A DNA stretch of 64,000 nucleotides from Streptomyces sp. (GCF_019510245.1 NZ_JAEKKT010000120.1:1-64000), one strand, 5' to 3'. Positions 34,726-44,117 are shown, numbered from the stretch's first letter. Notes: generated by a model not told the origin, from the sequence alone. Made by a program: numbers and translations.

Positions 34726-35390
34726 CGGTGCTCCACCTCGCCGACGAGGGGGAGGCGGCGGACCTCGCGGCCTTCCTCTCCCGGCTGCTCCGCTACGACC
34801 GCTCGGCCGCGGTGCGGCTCCAGGCGGCCGGTACCGCGCTCGCCGTCTTCGGGCGGCCGCCCTCCTTCGAGGTGCTGGCGATCCGCGCGGTGCGGCTCGC
34901 CAAACCGTACGAGGACGGCCTGGACGTCACCCTCGACGTCACCGTGTCGGCGGGGGAGCTGCTGGAGTCGGTGGACGAGCGGGCCGCCACGGCGGCCGTG
35001 CCGAAGGCGGTGACCGGGCCGCCGTGGGCCGGCGTGTTGCCGCCCCGGGGCGGCTGGCGGGCCGAGCCGGGGCTGCCCGCGCCGCGGGCGCTGCGCGCCA
35101 CGGTCACCGCCGCGGTCGGTGAGTTCCGGTCCCGTACCGAGGAGCTGGCCCCGGACGCCCGTACCCGGGCCGAACTCGACCGGATCGGACGGGAGATCTG
35201 GTCCCGGACGGTCGGCGGCACCCGGCTGCCGGTGCGGGCCGTCCACGCGGCGCAGTCGCTGGGTTTCCTGCGGCCGGACGACGAGGCCGTGCTGCTCTCC
35301 GCGGGGGCGTGGCTGCGGCTGCGGACCCCGTTCGGGTCGATCGCCGTACGCCGGGCGGGACTCGGGGCGCTGGACGTCAGCGTCCGCTGA
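34722..35390 (+). CDS. Conserved hypothetical protein
   Basis: A 222-residue soluble protein of no family I recognise. It opens MTVLHLADEGEAADLAAFLS and includes AAVRLQAAGTALAVFGRPPSFEVLAIRA as an alternating strand/helix region and a C-terminal LLSAGAWLRLRTPFGSIAVR. No signal peptide, membrane helix or catalytic motif is visible. Its start overlaps the thioesterase stop as ATGA, so it is translated with that gene and likely shares its regulation. Confidence 0.82.
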   Translation: MTVLHLADEGEAADLAAFLSRLLRYDRSAAVRLQAAGTALAVFGRPPSFEVLAIRAVRLAKPYEDGLDVTLDVTVSAGELLESVDERAATAAVPKAVTGPPWAGVLPPRGGWRAEPGLPAPRALRATVTAAVGEFRSRTEELAPDARTRAELDRIGREIWSRTVGGTRLPVRAVHAAQSLGFLRPDDEAVLLSAGAWLRLRTPFGSIAVRRAGLGALDVSVR

Positions 35391-35402
35391 CCGCGGCGGC
35401 GG

Positions 35403-35807
35403 TCAGTCGGGGGTGTTGATCATCGAGGCGGCCGCGTAGGTGAGGTAGTTCCAGAGCTGTTCGCGGTGCTCCTCGGAGAGGCCCAGCTCGTCCACGGCCA
35501 CCTGCATGTGCCGCAGCCAGGCGTCGTGCGCCGCCCGGTCCACGGTGAACGGCGCGTGCCGCATCCGCAGCCGGGGGTGGCCGCGGTTGTCGCTGTACGT
35601 CGTGGGACCGCCCCAGTACTGGATGAGGAACAGGGTGAGCCGCTCCTCGGCCGGCCCCAGGTCCTCCTCCGGGTACATCGCCCGCAGGACCGGGTCCTCG
35701 GCGACGCCCTCGTAGAAACGGTGGACGAGCCGACGGAAGGTCTCCTCCCCGCCGACCTGCTCGTAGAAGGTCTTCTCCTGCAGCGTGCCGCGCCGAATCT
35801 CTCTCAC
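35403..35807 (-). CDS. glbO: Truncated haemoglobin (group II, GlbO-type)
   Basis: A 134-residue globin beginning from GTG 35807. The B-helix region [20 protein letters not shown], the distal/E region with [20 protein letters not shown], and the proximal His in [15 protein letters not shown] fit group II truncated haemoglobins. These bind O2/NO and protect against nitrosative or oxidative stress. The gene is alone on the minus strand; it converges with 34722 and diverges from 35902. Confidence 0.92.
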   Translation of the reverse strand: MREIRRGTLQEKTFYEQVGGEETFRRLVHRFYEGVAEDPVLRAMYPEEDLGPAEERLTLFLIQYWGGPTTYSDNRGHPRLRMRHAPFTVDRAAHDAWLRHMQVAVDELGLSEEHREQLWNYLTYAAASMINTPD

Positions 35808-35901
35808 CCGTACATGGTCTCAGACGGGGTGGCCCAGGACTCAAGGCTTAGGACCCCGGGAGGACACCGGGCAGGGCGGGGCACGCGCCTAGGGTGGGGA
35901 C

Positions 35902-36876
35902 ATGGGCGCCTACGACAGCGGGACCGAGGGGCTCGCCGCCGTGGCGCGGGCCGCGCTGGTGCGGGAGATCGACGCCGAGGGCGTCTGGGCGGCGGAGCCG
36001 GTGTGGCGGGAGGCGTTCACCGCGGTGCCCCGGCATCTGTTCGTGCCGTACTACTACGTCGCGGGACCGCGCGGCTACGAGCGCCGGTGGGGCGAGAGCC
36101 CGGATCCGGCGGCCCGGGAACGGTGGGTGCGCGGCGCCTACGAGGACGCACCGCTGGCCACCCGGCTGCGCGACGGCGAGCTGCTCTCCTCCAGCAGTCA
36201 GCCCTCGCTGATGGCGCGGATGCTGGTCGCGCTGGGGGTCGCGGACGGCGACCGGGTCCTCGAGATCGGCGCCGGGACCGGCTACAACGCGGCGCTGCTG
36301 GCGCATCGGCTGGGCGACGACGACCTGGTCACCACCGTCGACGTGGAGCCGGAGATCACCGAGTCCGCACGGCGGCACCTGGCCGCGGCGGGGTACCGGC
36401 CGGCCGTGGTCACGGGGGACGGGGCGCGAGGCGTGCCGGAACGGGCGCCCTACGACCGGATCATCGCGACGTGTGCGCTGCCGAGCGTGCCGCGGGCGTG
36501 GATCGCGCAGTGCGGGGAAGGGGCGCGGATCCTGACGCCGGTGGCGACGGGGCTGCTGGCGCTGACCGTTCTGGGCGGGGGGCGCGCCGAGGGGAGGTTC
36601 CTGCCGTCGGCGGCGTTCTTCGTGCCGTTGCGGGGCGTGCCGAGGGTGGGGGTGGGAGATACGGCCGGGGTGCCGTCCCAGGCCCTTGAGGACGAGCTGT
36701 TCCAGTTCCTGGTCGAGCTGACCCAGGGGGTGCTCGGTCCGCGGGAGGCGTACGAGGTGTGGGCGGGGGAGGGGCGGCCCGGGCGTGAGCGGTACGGGGT
36801 GAGCGTCGAGAAGGACAGGGAGTGGGTGTGGCTGGACGACCGGGAGGGGCCGTTGGTGTGGCCACTCCCGGCCTGA
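35902..36876 (+). CDS. PCMT-family methyltransferase (protein-L-isoaspartate O-methyltransferase-like)
   Basis: A 324-residue methyltransferase. The SAM-binding motif is DRVLEIGAGTGYNAALLAHR (about residues 114-133), followed by VTTVDVEPEI and the PCMT region ATRLRDGELLSSSSQPSLMA before it. The C-terminal ~100 residues are an extra domain typical of actinobacterial versions, some of which act in peptide modification rather than protein repair. No lanthipeptide precursor is nearby, so a housekeeping isoaspartate-repair or unknown role is more likely. ATG 35902 opens MGAYDSGTEGLAAVARAALV. Confidence 0.88.
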   Translation: MGAYDSGTEGLAAVARAALVREIDAEGVWAAEPVWREAFTAVPRHLFVPYYYVAGPRGYERRWGESPDPAARERWVRGAYEDAPLATRLRDGELLSSSSQPSLMARMLVALGVADGDRVLEIGAGTGYNAALLAHRLGDDDLVTTVDVEPEITESARRHLAAAGYRPAVVTGDGARGVPERAPYDRIIATCALPSVPRAWIAQCGEGARILTPVATGLLALTVLGGGRAEGRFLPSAAFFVPLRGVPRVGVGDTAGVPSQALEDELFQFLVELTQGVLGPREAYEVWAGEGRPGRERYGVSVEKDREWVWLDDREGPLVWPLPA

Positions 36877-36897
36877 GCGGTGCGTACGCGCTAAGCC

Positions 36898-38589
36898 TCA
36901 GCCCCGCCGGACAGTGATCGTCGTCCAGGCGCCCACGTGCACCCGGTCCCCGTCCTGCAGCGGTACCGGCACGAACGGCTGGATCGGTTCCTCGCCGCCG
37001 TTCACCGTGGTGCCGTTCGTCGAGTTCTGGTCGACGACCGCCCAGCTGCCGTCCGGCTGCTGGACCAGGACCGCGTGCTGGTGCGAGACGCCCGGGTCCT
37101 CCGGCGGCACCGACAGGTCGATGTCGGGGGTGTCGCCGGTCGAGTGCCGGCGGCGGCCGATGGTGACCTGGTTACCGGTGAGCGTGCGCTGCTGCTCGGG
37201 GGAGTACGCGGGCAGGTTGAGGCCGGCCGCCTCCGGGCCCGAGCGCTGCATCATCGCCATGAAGTACTCGCGGTCCGGACCGATCGTCGCCGTCCAGGCC
37301 GCCGGAGCCTGCGGGGCCTGCGGGAAGGCGGGGCCGGGCGGGGCCTGGGTGGCGCCGGGCTGCGGGTAGCCGTAGCCGCCCGGGCGGCCGGGCGCGCCGG
37401 GGCCCGCCGGGCCTCCGGCCGGTCCGGGCGGGGAGATCACCCAGTCGTCGTCACCGCCGCCGAAGGACGGGTTGCCGGCCGGCTGCCTGGTCTCCTGCGG
37501 GAAACCGCGCGGCGCGGGCGGGGCCGACTGCTGGAAGGCGCCGGGAGCGCCGCCGGTGGTCGCACCGGGGCCGCCGGGCGGCGGCGGGACGGGCGGCCGG
37601 GACGGGTCCGAGCCGCCGAAGGGACCGCCGAAGGGACCGGCGGCGGGGCCGCCGGAAGGGTCGCGGGTGTAGGGCCCGGAGGCCTGGCCGGCGCCGGGAG
37701 GGGCACCGAAGGCGGACGGGCCGGCCGCGTTCTGGCCCGGGGCGCCGCCGAACGGCGAGGGCGGAGAAGAGGGACCGCGCTCGCCGCCGTAGGGCGGGGG
37801 AGCGGACTGTCCGCGGTCGCCGCCGCCGAAGGCGGGCGGGCCGGACTGTCCGCGGTCGCCGCCGAACGCCGGGGGACCGGACTGTCCGCGGTCGCCGCCA
37901 CCGTAGCCCGACGGGCCGGACTGTCCGCGGTCGCCGCCGCCGAACGCGGGCGGGCCGGACTGTCCGCGGTCGCCGCCGCCGAACGCCGGAGGACCCGACG
38001 GACCCGACGGCGGTGCCGAGGGGCCGCGGTCGGCGCCGAAGGCGGACTGGCCGCCGCGCTCGCCCGCGAACGGCGTCGGGCCCGAGGGCTCGCTGCCGAA
38101 GGACGGGATCGGCTCGGCCGGACGGTTCACCTGCGAGGGGCGCGAGCCCTGGTACTCGTACGAGTCGCCGCCGCCGAACGACGGCGGGGCCGGCGGCCGG
38201 AAGGTCGGCGAGGCCGGGCCGCCGCCCGCGGGCGGGCGCGGGGCGGCCGGGGTGTACGAGGTGGCCGTGTTGGTCAGGAAGTTCCAGCGGCACTCCTCGC
38301 AGAACGGCGCACCGCCCTCACGGGGCGTACGGCACTGCGGGCACAGCTCCGGCTCGGGCGAGTTCGGCACGGCGGACAGATGGCGGCCGCCGCCCGCCGG
38401 ACCCCCGGCCGTCGGGCCACTGCCCATCGGGCCGCCGGCCGGGGCGCCGGGCGCGGGCGGCGGGAAGCCGTAGCCGCCGGCGGTCGGCGGAGGCGGGGGC
38501 GGCGGGGGTACGGCACCGGCCATGCGGTGACCGCACACCTCGCACCAGTCGTCGGAACCCGACTGGTGTCCGTTCGGGCAGGTCGGCAT
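36898..38589 (-). CDS. FHA-domain protein with N-terminal zinc ribbons and Gly/Pro-rich repeats
   Basis: A 563-residue protein. The N-terminus has zinc-ribbon cysteines (CPNGHQ, CEVCGH; later LCPQCRTP, FCEEC). The middle ~330 residues are Gly/Pro/Ser-rich with five copies of a 13-residue GGGDRGQSGPPAF-type repeat. The C-terminal FHA domain (about 480-563) has VTIGRRRHSTG, VSHQHAVL and STNGTTVNGG, which bind phosphothreonine. It closes a minus-strand run with VWA, PP2C and PknG-like genes. By position and domain it could be the phospho-reader of that pathway, comparable to mycobacterial GarA, though its architecture is much larger. Confidence 0.88.
   Translation of the reverse strand: MPTCPNGHQSGSDDWCEVCGHRMAGAVPPPPPPPPTAGGYGFPPPAPGAPAGGPMGSGPTAGGPAGGGRHLSAVPNSPEPELCPQCRTPREGGAPFCEECRWNFLTNTATSYTPAAPRPPAGGGPASPTFRPPAPPSFGGGDSYEYQGSRPSQVNRPAEPIPSFGSEPSGPTPFAGERGGQSAFGADRGPSAPPSGPSGPPAFGGGDRGQSGPPAFGGGDRGQSGPSGYGGGDRGQSGPPAFGGDRGQSGPPAFGGGDRGQSAPPPYGGERGPSSPPSPFGGAPGQNAAGPSAFGAPPGAGQASGPYTRDPSGGPAAGPFGGPFGGSDPSRPPVPPPPGGPGATTGGAPGAFQQSAPPAPRGFPQETRQPAGNPSFGGGDDDWVISPPGPAGGPAGPGAPGRPGGYGYPQPGATQAPPGPAFPQAPQAPAAWTATIGPDREYFMAMMQRSGPEAAGLNLPAYSPEQQRTLTGNQVTIGRRRHSTGDTPDIDLSVPPEDPGVSHQHAVLVQQPDGSWAVVDQNSTNGTTVNGGEEPIQPFVPVPLQDGDRVHVGAWTTITVRRG
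37804..37995 (-). repeat. Five 39-base in-frame repeats in the FHA gene
   Basis: GGACTGTCCGCGGTCGCCGC recurs at 37804, 37843, 37879, 37918 and 37957 with spacings of 39, 36, 39 and 39 bases, encoding the GGGDRGQSGPP motif. All spacings are multiples of three, so copy-number change would preserve the frame. Confidence 0.9.
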
Positions 38590-38657
38590 GGCGGGCTTCC
38601 CTCTCTGTCAGGATCGTCCTGAACCTGTCTGGGTGGTCCTGCGTGTGGACTGTCAGG

Positions 38658-40034
38658 TCACTTCTTTACACGAACAGTCTTTGTGGACCGTGTCTCGAGA
38701 GTCATCTCGTCGGCCTCCTCGACCTTCGCCTTCAGTCGCACAGTACCTGTCGTGGCATCGACCACGTCCACCACCTTCGCAAGCAGTTTCGCAGTATCCG
38801 CGTTCCCGGAAGCGCTTGCCAACTGAACGGCCCGACCCAGTTTGGCCGTTGCCCCGTCCATATCGCCCGCTTTGCGGAGGTCCAGACCCTGTTGGATGGC
38901 TTGTGCCAGTTCGGCCTGGCCGGTGTAGTGGGCGACTTGGGGGTTGAGGGAGGTCGAGGCGGCCATGTCGTCCGTCCACACCGCCCTGATCAGGCCCTGT
39001 GCACCCAGGTTCTGGACACTCCCTCCCCCACTCTCGGCTGCGCTCGAGCGGGAGGTGCCCCCAGGCTGCGGGACGACCAACGACACGCGCGCGGCGAGCA
39101 TTTCCTGGCCGAGGCCGGCCGTGGGGACCTCCACGCAGACGTGGTAGTCACGGGACTCGTCGCCCCAGGAGCCGGTGGGGTAGTCCCCGGCCCGCGGCCC
39201 GGCCTCGGTGCGGCGGCCGGTCAACTCCTCGACGGTGGGCGCCACTTGCTTGACGAATCTGATGGTGGTGCCGACCGGGGTCCACAGCCGCAGCGCGACG
39301 TCCGCGACCTCCTTGCCCATCGCCGTCTCCATCATCTGCGTGAAGTCGGCGGCCAGGCCCGTGGGGTCGGCGACTATGTCGGCGGTGCCGAGGAGCGCGG
39401 AGGCGATCCCTGTGACTTCTTTCACTTCCCAGTCGGTGCCGACACCGCGCGCGTCACAGGTGAACCGCCCGGCACAGGAGTCCAGGGCGGCCTTGAGGTC
39501 CTCCGGCGACTCGTGCTCGTTGCGGCCGTCGGTGAGCAGGATGCCGTGCCGGATGGTGACGTCCGCGGAGGACAGGAGCCGGTCCGCCAGCCGCAGCCAG
39601 GTGCCGATCGCCGTGCCGCCGCCCGCGCTGAGCCGGCGCAGCGCCTGCTTGGCCTGGTCCCGGGTGGAGCGGTCGGCCACCGCGAGCCGTCCGCCGCCCG
39701 GATAGACCTCCTTGGCCACGTGCGTGCCGCCGATCACCGCGAAATGGGTGCCGTCGCGCAGGGTGTCGATCGCGGCCGCGGTGGCGTCCCGGGCGTTGCG
39801 CATCTTGGTGGGCGGGTAGTCCATCGACCCCGAGCAGTCGACCATGATCGCGACCCCGGCGGCGGGCCCCTGCCCGGGGGCGTACGACGCCCCGACCGCG
39901 GTCCCGACGGTGCCGCCGCCGGTCGCCGTCACCGTGACGATCGCGTTGACCTCGCGGCCGCCCTCCGGCAGGTACTCGTTCTGGTACACGTCCACCGAGA
40001 ACTGCGGCACGCTCGATTTCGAGAAATTGGCCAT
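38658..40034 (-). CDS. von Willebrand factor A-domain protein
   Basis: A 458-residue protein beginning MANFSKSSVPQFSVDVYQNE. A VWA domain (about 70-240) carries the MIDAS motif DCSGSMDYP and later TDGRNEHE-type residues for metal binding. The C-terminal third is helical and includes LRKAGDMDGATAKLGRAVQL. A segment near residues 320-341 (PQPGGTSRSSAAESGGG) is encoded by a dispersed palindromic repeat (see 39018-39075) and looks like an in-frame insertion. It follows the PP2C gene in the signalling run; VWA proteins usually scaffold complexes. The frame extends upstream to 40061, but ATG 40034 is the family start. Confidence 0.87.
   Translation of the reverse strand: MANFSKSSVPQFSVDVYQNEYLPEGGREVNAIVTVTATGGGTVGTAVGASYAPGQGPAAGVAIMVDCSGSMDYPPTKMRNARDATAAAIDTLRDGTHFAVIGGTHVAKEVYPGGGRLAVADRSTRDQAKQALRRLSAGGGTAIGTWLRLADRLLSSADVTIRHGILLTDGRNEHESPEDLKAALDSCAGRFTCDARGVGTDWEVKEVTGIASALLGTADIVADPTGLAADFTQMMETAMGKEVADVALRLWTPVGTTIRFVKQVAPTVEELTGRRTEAGPRAGDYPTGSWGDESRDYHVCVEVPTAGLGQEMLAARVSLVVPQPGGTSRSSAAESGGGSVQNLGAQGLIRAVWTDDMAASTSLNPQVAHYTGQAELAQAIQQGLDLRKAGDMDGATAKLGRAVQLASASGNADTAKLLAKVVDVVDATTGTVRLKAKVEEADEMTLETRSTKTVRVKK
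39018..39075. repeat. Dispersed Streptomyces palindromic repeat inside the VWA gene
   Basis: The bases around CTCTCGGCTGCGCTCGAGCG, flanked by CTCCC... and ...GGGAGG, form the interrupted palindrome that I know as a repeated intergenic sequence in Streptomyces genomes. Here it lies inside a coding frame and is read as Gly/Ser-rich residues without breaking the protein. Confidence 0.65.
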
Positions 40035-40188
40035 GACTGCTCTGGTCCCCCTCCACCCCACGCGTGGTGGGTGCTGACGGTGTGCGGACCGGTCCCCTCC
40101 GGTCCGCCGGTGCTTCCCCGTACGTCGTGCGCCGTACGCCTCTTTCCCCGTGCGTCTGTCTCCCGTTTGCGGCCGTTTTGCGGTGGCC

Positions 40189-41595
40189 TCAGGCGGATCC
40201 TGCCCCCTGCGGCGGTTCCGGGAACGGGAGCAGCGCCACTGTTACGTTGTCGTGGCCCCCGCCGTCCAGGGCGTGGCCGACGAGCACCCGGGCCGCGTGC
40301 AGCGGCCGAACGTCCGCGTCCGCGGGGACGACCTCGGCCATCTCCTCGGCCGTCTCCGCGTAGTTCCACAGGCCGTCGGTGCAGACCACCACCACGCCGG
40401 GCCGGTCCGGTTTGAAGGAAGCGGTGTGCGGCTCCAGCTCGTAGGCGTCCGCGCCGAGCCAGCCGGTGATCGCGTGGGCGCGCTCGTCGGCGTACGCCTC
40501 CGCCTCGCTCATCAGGCCCGCGGCGACCATCTGCGCGGCCCAGGAGTCGTCCTCGGTGAGCCGGGCCGCCGGGGCGCTCCGGTCCACCGGCACCCAGTAG
40601 ACACGGCTGTCGCCGACCCAGCCGACCACCAGCAGGTCCGAGGCCACGATCGAGGCGACGATCGTGCACGCCGGAGCGTTCTGGTGCGGGGTGTGCTCAC
40701 GGGCGGACGGGGGCTCCTCCGCGAGGGCGTTGACGGCCTGGGAGGCCGCGACGATCGCGTCGTGCAGCGCGGCCTGCGGATGGGTGCCCTGCGGCAGCGC
40801 GGCCAGCAGCGCCTCGACGGCGGCCCGGGAGGCGGCCATCGAGGCCTCGTCGGGACGGGTCGCCGAGGAGACCCCGTCGCAGACGACCGCCAGTGCGGCC
40901 GGGGTGCCGTCGGGCAGCGCGGTGTGGCCGACGGCGAACGCGTCCTCGTTGCGATGGTGGCGCAGCCCGCGGTCGCTGACGGCGGCCACCGGGCCCGCCT
41001 CCTGCTCCATGTGGTCGCGCTCGCCCGGCTGGGCGTGCCCGCAGTTCTCGCAGTAGCCGTCGTCGTCGACCCGGCCCGCGCGGCAGGCCACGCAGACCTT
41101 CGGCAGCTCGGTGGTGTCGGCTGTCCCGGCGGACTCGGCGGACTCGGCCGTTTCGGCGGCGGACGCGGCCACCCGCGGGTCCGGCGCCTGCAGCGGGTAC
41201 TCGTCCGGCTCCGGCGGCCGGTCGAACCGCACCCCGGAGGCCGGCGACACCGGCGAACCGTGCGGGGGCGAGGCGTGCGGCGGCGGGGAGGCCGGCGAGC
41301 CGTGCGAGGGCGCCGACACCGGCAGCGGCTTGCCGCCCGAATCGGTGCCGGGCAGGTCGGTCGGCAGATGTGGTGCAGGGGGCGTACCGGAGCTCTCCGG
41401 CTCGGGCGGGGGCCAGTCCACGCCCGAGGATCCCACACCGGCGGCGCCCATGGTGAGGGTCGGGTGGTCCAGCGGCGCGGCGGGCACGGCCGACAGGTCG
41501 TACCCGCACGCGCCGCAGAACAGGTCACCCGATTCGAGCGGCTCCGCGCAGCTCGGGCACTTCGCCGGTGCGGCCTGCTGGGGCATCTGCGACAT
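40189..41595 (-). CDS. PP2C-type Ser/Thr protein phosphatase with zinc-ribbon N-terminus
   Basis: About 468 residues. The N-terminus has two zinc ribbons (CPSCAEPLESGDLFCGACGYD-like at 14-33; CVACRAG...CENCGHAQ near 170-190) separated by a Pro/Ser linker. The phosphatase domain (about 215-465) carries SDRGLRHHRNEDAF, VVCDGVSSATRPDEAS, GWVGDSRVYW and VVCTDGLWNYA, the metal-binding motifs of PP2C. It begins three bases after the kinase stop (ATG 41595; a TTG one codon before is possible) and is the natural antagonist of the PknG-like kinase. The ribbons match those in the kinase and FHA protein, suggesting a shared complex. Confidence 0.92.
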   Translation of the reverse strand: MSQMPQQAAPAKCPSCAEPLESGDLFCGACGYDLSAVPAAPLDHPTLTMGAAGVGSSGVDWPPPEPESSGTPPAPHLPTDLPGTDSGGKPLPVSAPSHGSPASPPPHASPPHGSPVSPASGVRFDRPPEPDEYPLQAPDPRVAASAAETAESAESAGTADTTELPKVCVACRAGRVDDDGYCENCGHAQPGERDHMEQEAGPVAAVSDRGLRHHRNEDAFAVGHTALPDGTPAALAVVCDGVSSATRPDEASMAASRAAVEALLAALPQGTHPQAALHDAIVAASQAVNALAEEPPSAREHTPHQNAPACTIVASIVASDLLVVGWVGDSRVYWVPVDRSAPAARLTEDDSWAAQMVAAGLMSEAEAYADERAHAITGWLGADAYELEPHTASFKPDRPGVVVVCTDGLWNYAETAEEMAEVVPADADVRPLHAARVLVGHALDGGGHDNVTVALLPFPEPPQGAGSA

Positions 41596-41598
41596 CAA

Positions 41599-44115
41599 CT
41601 ACACCCACGTCCGGGGGCGGTAACGGTTGGCCCGTTCCACCAGGTCGATCCTCTCCTCACCGCCGGTCGCCAGTCTGGCCAGCGTGCGGTACGAGCGTTC
41701 CAGGCCGAAGCGGAGGCCCCGCTCGTCCAGACCGCTGCCCAGCAGCACCCGGCCGCCGACAGTGGGCTGGGAGTCCTGGCCCCCGGAGAGTATCCAGTCC
41801 AGCGCGCAGCCGAGGACTTCCGCCGACAACTGTTCGCGCCGGGCCGGATCCAGACCGTACGCGTCCAGCGCCTCGATCTGCCCGGCGGCGGCCGTCAGGT
41901 CGTCCAGGAACGGCGTGTCGCCGACGGTCGCGGTCCGGTGCCGCAGCCGCGCCCGTACGGCCGCCACCCGGGCCGCCGTGTAGTGGATCGAGGCCTCCGG
42001 CACCGACTCCAGCGTCCGTACGGCACCCTGCCGGTCGCCGGCCGCCAGCTGCACCCGGCCCAGGCCGAACGCGGCGCTGACGAAGCCCGGGTCGGTCGCC
42101 CACACCAGCCGGTAGTACTCGGCCGCGTTGTCCAGCTGGCCGAGCACCTCCGCGCACAGGCCGAGCGCCAGCTTCGGCGCGCTCTCGCCGGGGAAGGCGT
42201 CGTAGATCGCGTCGAAGGCGAGCGCCGCGCCCTCGAAGTCGCCGGTGACCAGGCCGGCCACGCCCCGGCACCAGACCACCCGCCAGTCGTCGGGCCGCTC
42301 GTCCTCGAGCCGGCCGAGGCTCACCAGGGCGGCCTCGAAGTCGCCGTTCTCCAGCCGCGCGCGGACCTGCCGCAGCTCGGTCTCGACCGTCTGCGCCGGC
42401 GCCGCGGCCAGCGCGCTCAGCAGGCTGACCTCGCCCACCAGCGAGGTCGACAGGCCGGCCAGGAAACCGGCGTTCGGGTCGCTCTGGTCGACCAGCGGCA
42501 CCGGCAGCGCGAGCGCGGCGGCCGGGGTGTCGATGGGCCTGACCAGGGCAGGGTCGGCCGGGGCCGCGGCCGGACCCGACGGCTCCAGCGCGAGCGTCCG
42601 GGAGGCCACCGCCCGCGCGCCCAGCCGGGACACGTCCCCGTCCAGCTTCGGGAAGAGCTCGGTGTCCGTGACCTTCACCTCGGGCCCGAACAGCGTCGAC
42701 AGCGCGGGCCGTGCGGTGCCGGTCTGCACCGAGACGACCTCCCGCAGCACACCGGTCAGTTGCTCCGCCATCTCCTGCGCGGAGGCGAACCGGCGCGCCG
42801 GGTCGGGGTCGGTGGCCCGGACCAGCAGCCGGTAGAACGACTCGTACTGCCGGAACACCTCGATGTTGTCCGGGTCGGGCAGCGAGTCCACGAACACGGT
42901 CGTGTAGCCCTGGAAGTCGAAGGTGAGGACCGCGAGGGTCCGGCCGACCGTGTACAGGTCGGAGGCGACGGACGGGCCGACCTCGGCGACCTCCGGGGCC
43001 TGGTAGCCGACCGTGCCGTAGATGGCCGACTCCTCGTCGTCCATCCGGCGCACCGCGCCCATGTCGATCAGCTTGAGCTGGTCCTCCGTCTGGATGGCGT
43101 TGTCGACCTTGAAGTCGCAGTACAGCAGGTTGCGGCTGTGCAGGTGGCCGAGGGCCTCGAGGGCCTCGATGCCGTAGGCGCACGCCTGCTCCACCGGGAG
43201 CGGGTCGCGGCGGCCCTCCGGGGTACGGCGGCCGTTGGCGATCTCCTTGAGGGACTTGCCGCCGACGTACTCCATGACGATGTAGCCGTCGAGGGAGCCG
43301 GTGCGCTGGTCCAGGTGCTCGACGAAGTTGTAGATCCGCACGATGTTGGCGTGCTCGATCTCCGCGAGGAACCGCCGCTCGGAGATCGCCGCGGCCATCG
43401 CGTCCTGGTCGCCCGTGTCCAGCAGGCCCTTGAGGACCACCCAGCGGTCGGAGACGGCCCGGTCCACCGCGAGGTAGATCCAGCCCAGGCCGCCGTGCGC
43501 GAGGCAGCCCACGACCTCGTACTGGCCGTGCACCACGTCGCCGCCCTTGAGCTTGGGCACGAACGAATACGGGTTGCCGCACTTGGTGCAGAAACCCTCG
43601 GTCCGGCCCGGCCGCTCGCCGCGGGCCCGCCCGACCGGCGCCCCGCAGTCCGCCCGCGAGCAGAACCGCTTGCGCTCCGGCACCTCGGGGTTCTCCAGGA
43701 CCATCTCGCGCGGGTCCGGCTTCGGCACCTGCGGCACCGTGACCAGACCGGCGCCCAGCCGGCTGCGCCCGGACGTGCTCGCCGAGGAACCGGAGCTGCG
43801 CACCGACACCGAGCGGCCCGTCGACTTACCCGACAGAGACCGCGACAGCCGCCCGGAGACCGAGCGCCGCGACTTCGAGGACTGCGACGACGTACGCGAA
43901 CTGCTCCGGCTGCTGCGGCCGCTGGACCCCGAACTCCCGCTGCCCGCCGAACTCTTGCCGCCGGCCGTGATCCCGGTGGGCGGCGATTCCAGCGTCCCCT
44001 TCGCCGAGACGACCGGCGCCAGCCCGCAGGTGTCGCAGTACAGCTCACCGCCGCCGACGTCCTCGTACGACCCCTCGCAGCCCGGCCGCTGGCAGCTCTC
44101 TCCCGCCTGACTCAC
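41599..44115 (-). CDS. pknG: PknG-like soluble Ser/Thr protein kinase with zinc-ribbon and TPR domains
   Basis: An 838-residue protein with PknG architecture: N-terminal Cys pairs (CQRPGCEGS, YCDTCGL), a Ser/Arg-rich linker, a second Cys set (CSRADCGAP, FCTKCGNPY), a kinase domain (about 245-510) with WVVLKGL lysine, LLYCDFKVDNAI catalytic loop and DMG in place of DFG, then a helical TPR-rich C-terminus. In mycobacteria PknG phosphorylates GarA to set glutamate metabolism and is tied to GlnX/GlnH; homologs of both lie upstream here. GTG 44115 is chosen just after the upstream gene's stop at 44118. Redox control through the Cys pairs is known for the family. Confidence 0.9.
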   Translation of the reverse strand: MSQAGESCQRPGCEGSYEDVGGGELYCDTCGLAPVVSAKGTLESPPTGITAGGKSSAGSGSSGSSGRSSRSSSRTSSQSSKSRRSVSGRLSRSLSGKSTGRSVSVRSSGSSASTSGRSRLGAGLVTVPQVPKPDPREMVLENPEVPERKRFCSRADCGAPVGRARGERPGRTEGFCTKCGNPYSFVPKLKGGDVVHGQYEVVGCLAHGGLGWIYLAVDRAVSDRWVVLKGLLDTGDQDAMAAAISERRFLAEIEHANIVRIYNFVEHLDQRTGSLDGYIVMEYVGGKSLKEIANGRRTPEGRRDPLPVEQACAYGIEALEALGHLHSRNLLYCDFKVDNAIQTEDQLKLIDMGAVRRMDDEESAIYGTVGYQAPEVAEVGPSVASDLYTVGRTLAVLTFDFQGYTTVFVDSLPDPDNIEVFRQYESFYRLLVRATDPDPARRFASAQEMAEQLTGVLREVVSVQTGTARPALSTLFGPEVKVTDTELFPKLDGDVSRLGARAVASRTLALEPSGPAAAPADPALVRPIDTPAAALALPVPLVDQSDPNAGFLAGLSTSLVGEVSLLSALAAAPAQTVETELRQVRARLENGDFEAALVSLGRLEDERPDDWRVVWCRGVAGLVTGDFEGAALAFDAIYDAFPGESAPKLALGLCAEVLGQLDNAAEYYRLVWATDPGFVSAAFGLGRVQLAAGDRQGAVRTLESVPEASIHYTAARVAAVRARLRHRTATVGDTPFLDDLTAAAGQIEALDAYGLDPARREQLSAEVLGCALDWILSGGQDSQPTVGGRVLLGSGLDERGLRFGLERSYRTLARLATGGEERIDLVERANRYRPRTWV

Positions 44116-44117
44116 GA

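Noticed and set aside
35902..36876. The PCMT-type methyltransferase as part of a lanthipeptide cluster
   Set aside because: No lanthionine synthetase or precursor peptide gene is near; neighbours are a globin and signalling genes.
37804..37995. The regular 39-base repeats as a CRISPR array
   Set aside because: There are no unique spacers, spacing is a multiple of three, and the repeats are in frame within a Gly/Pro linker of the FHA protein.
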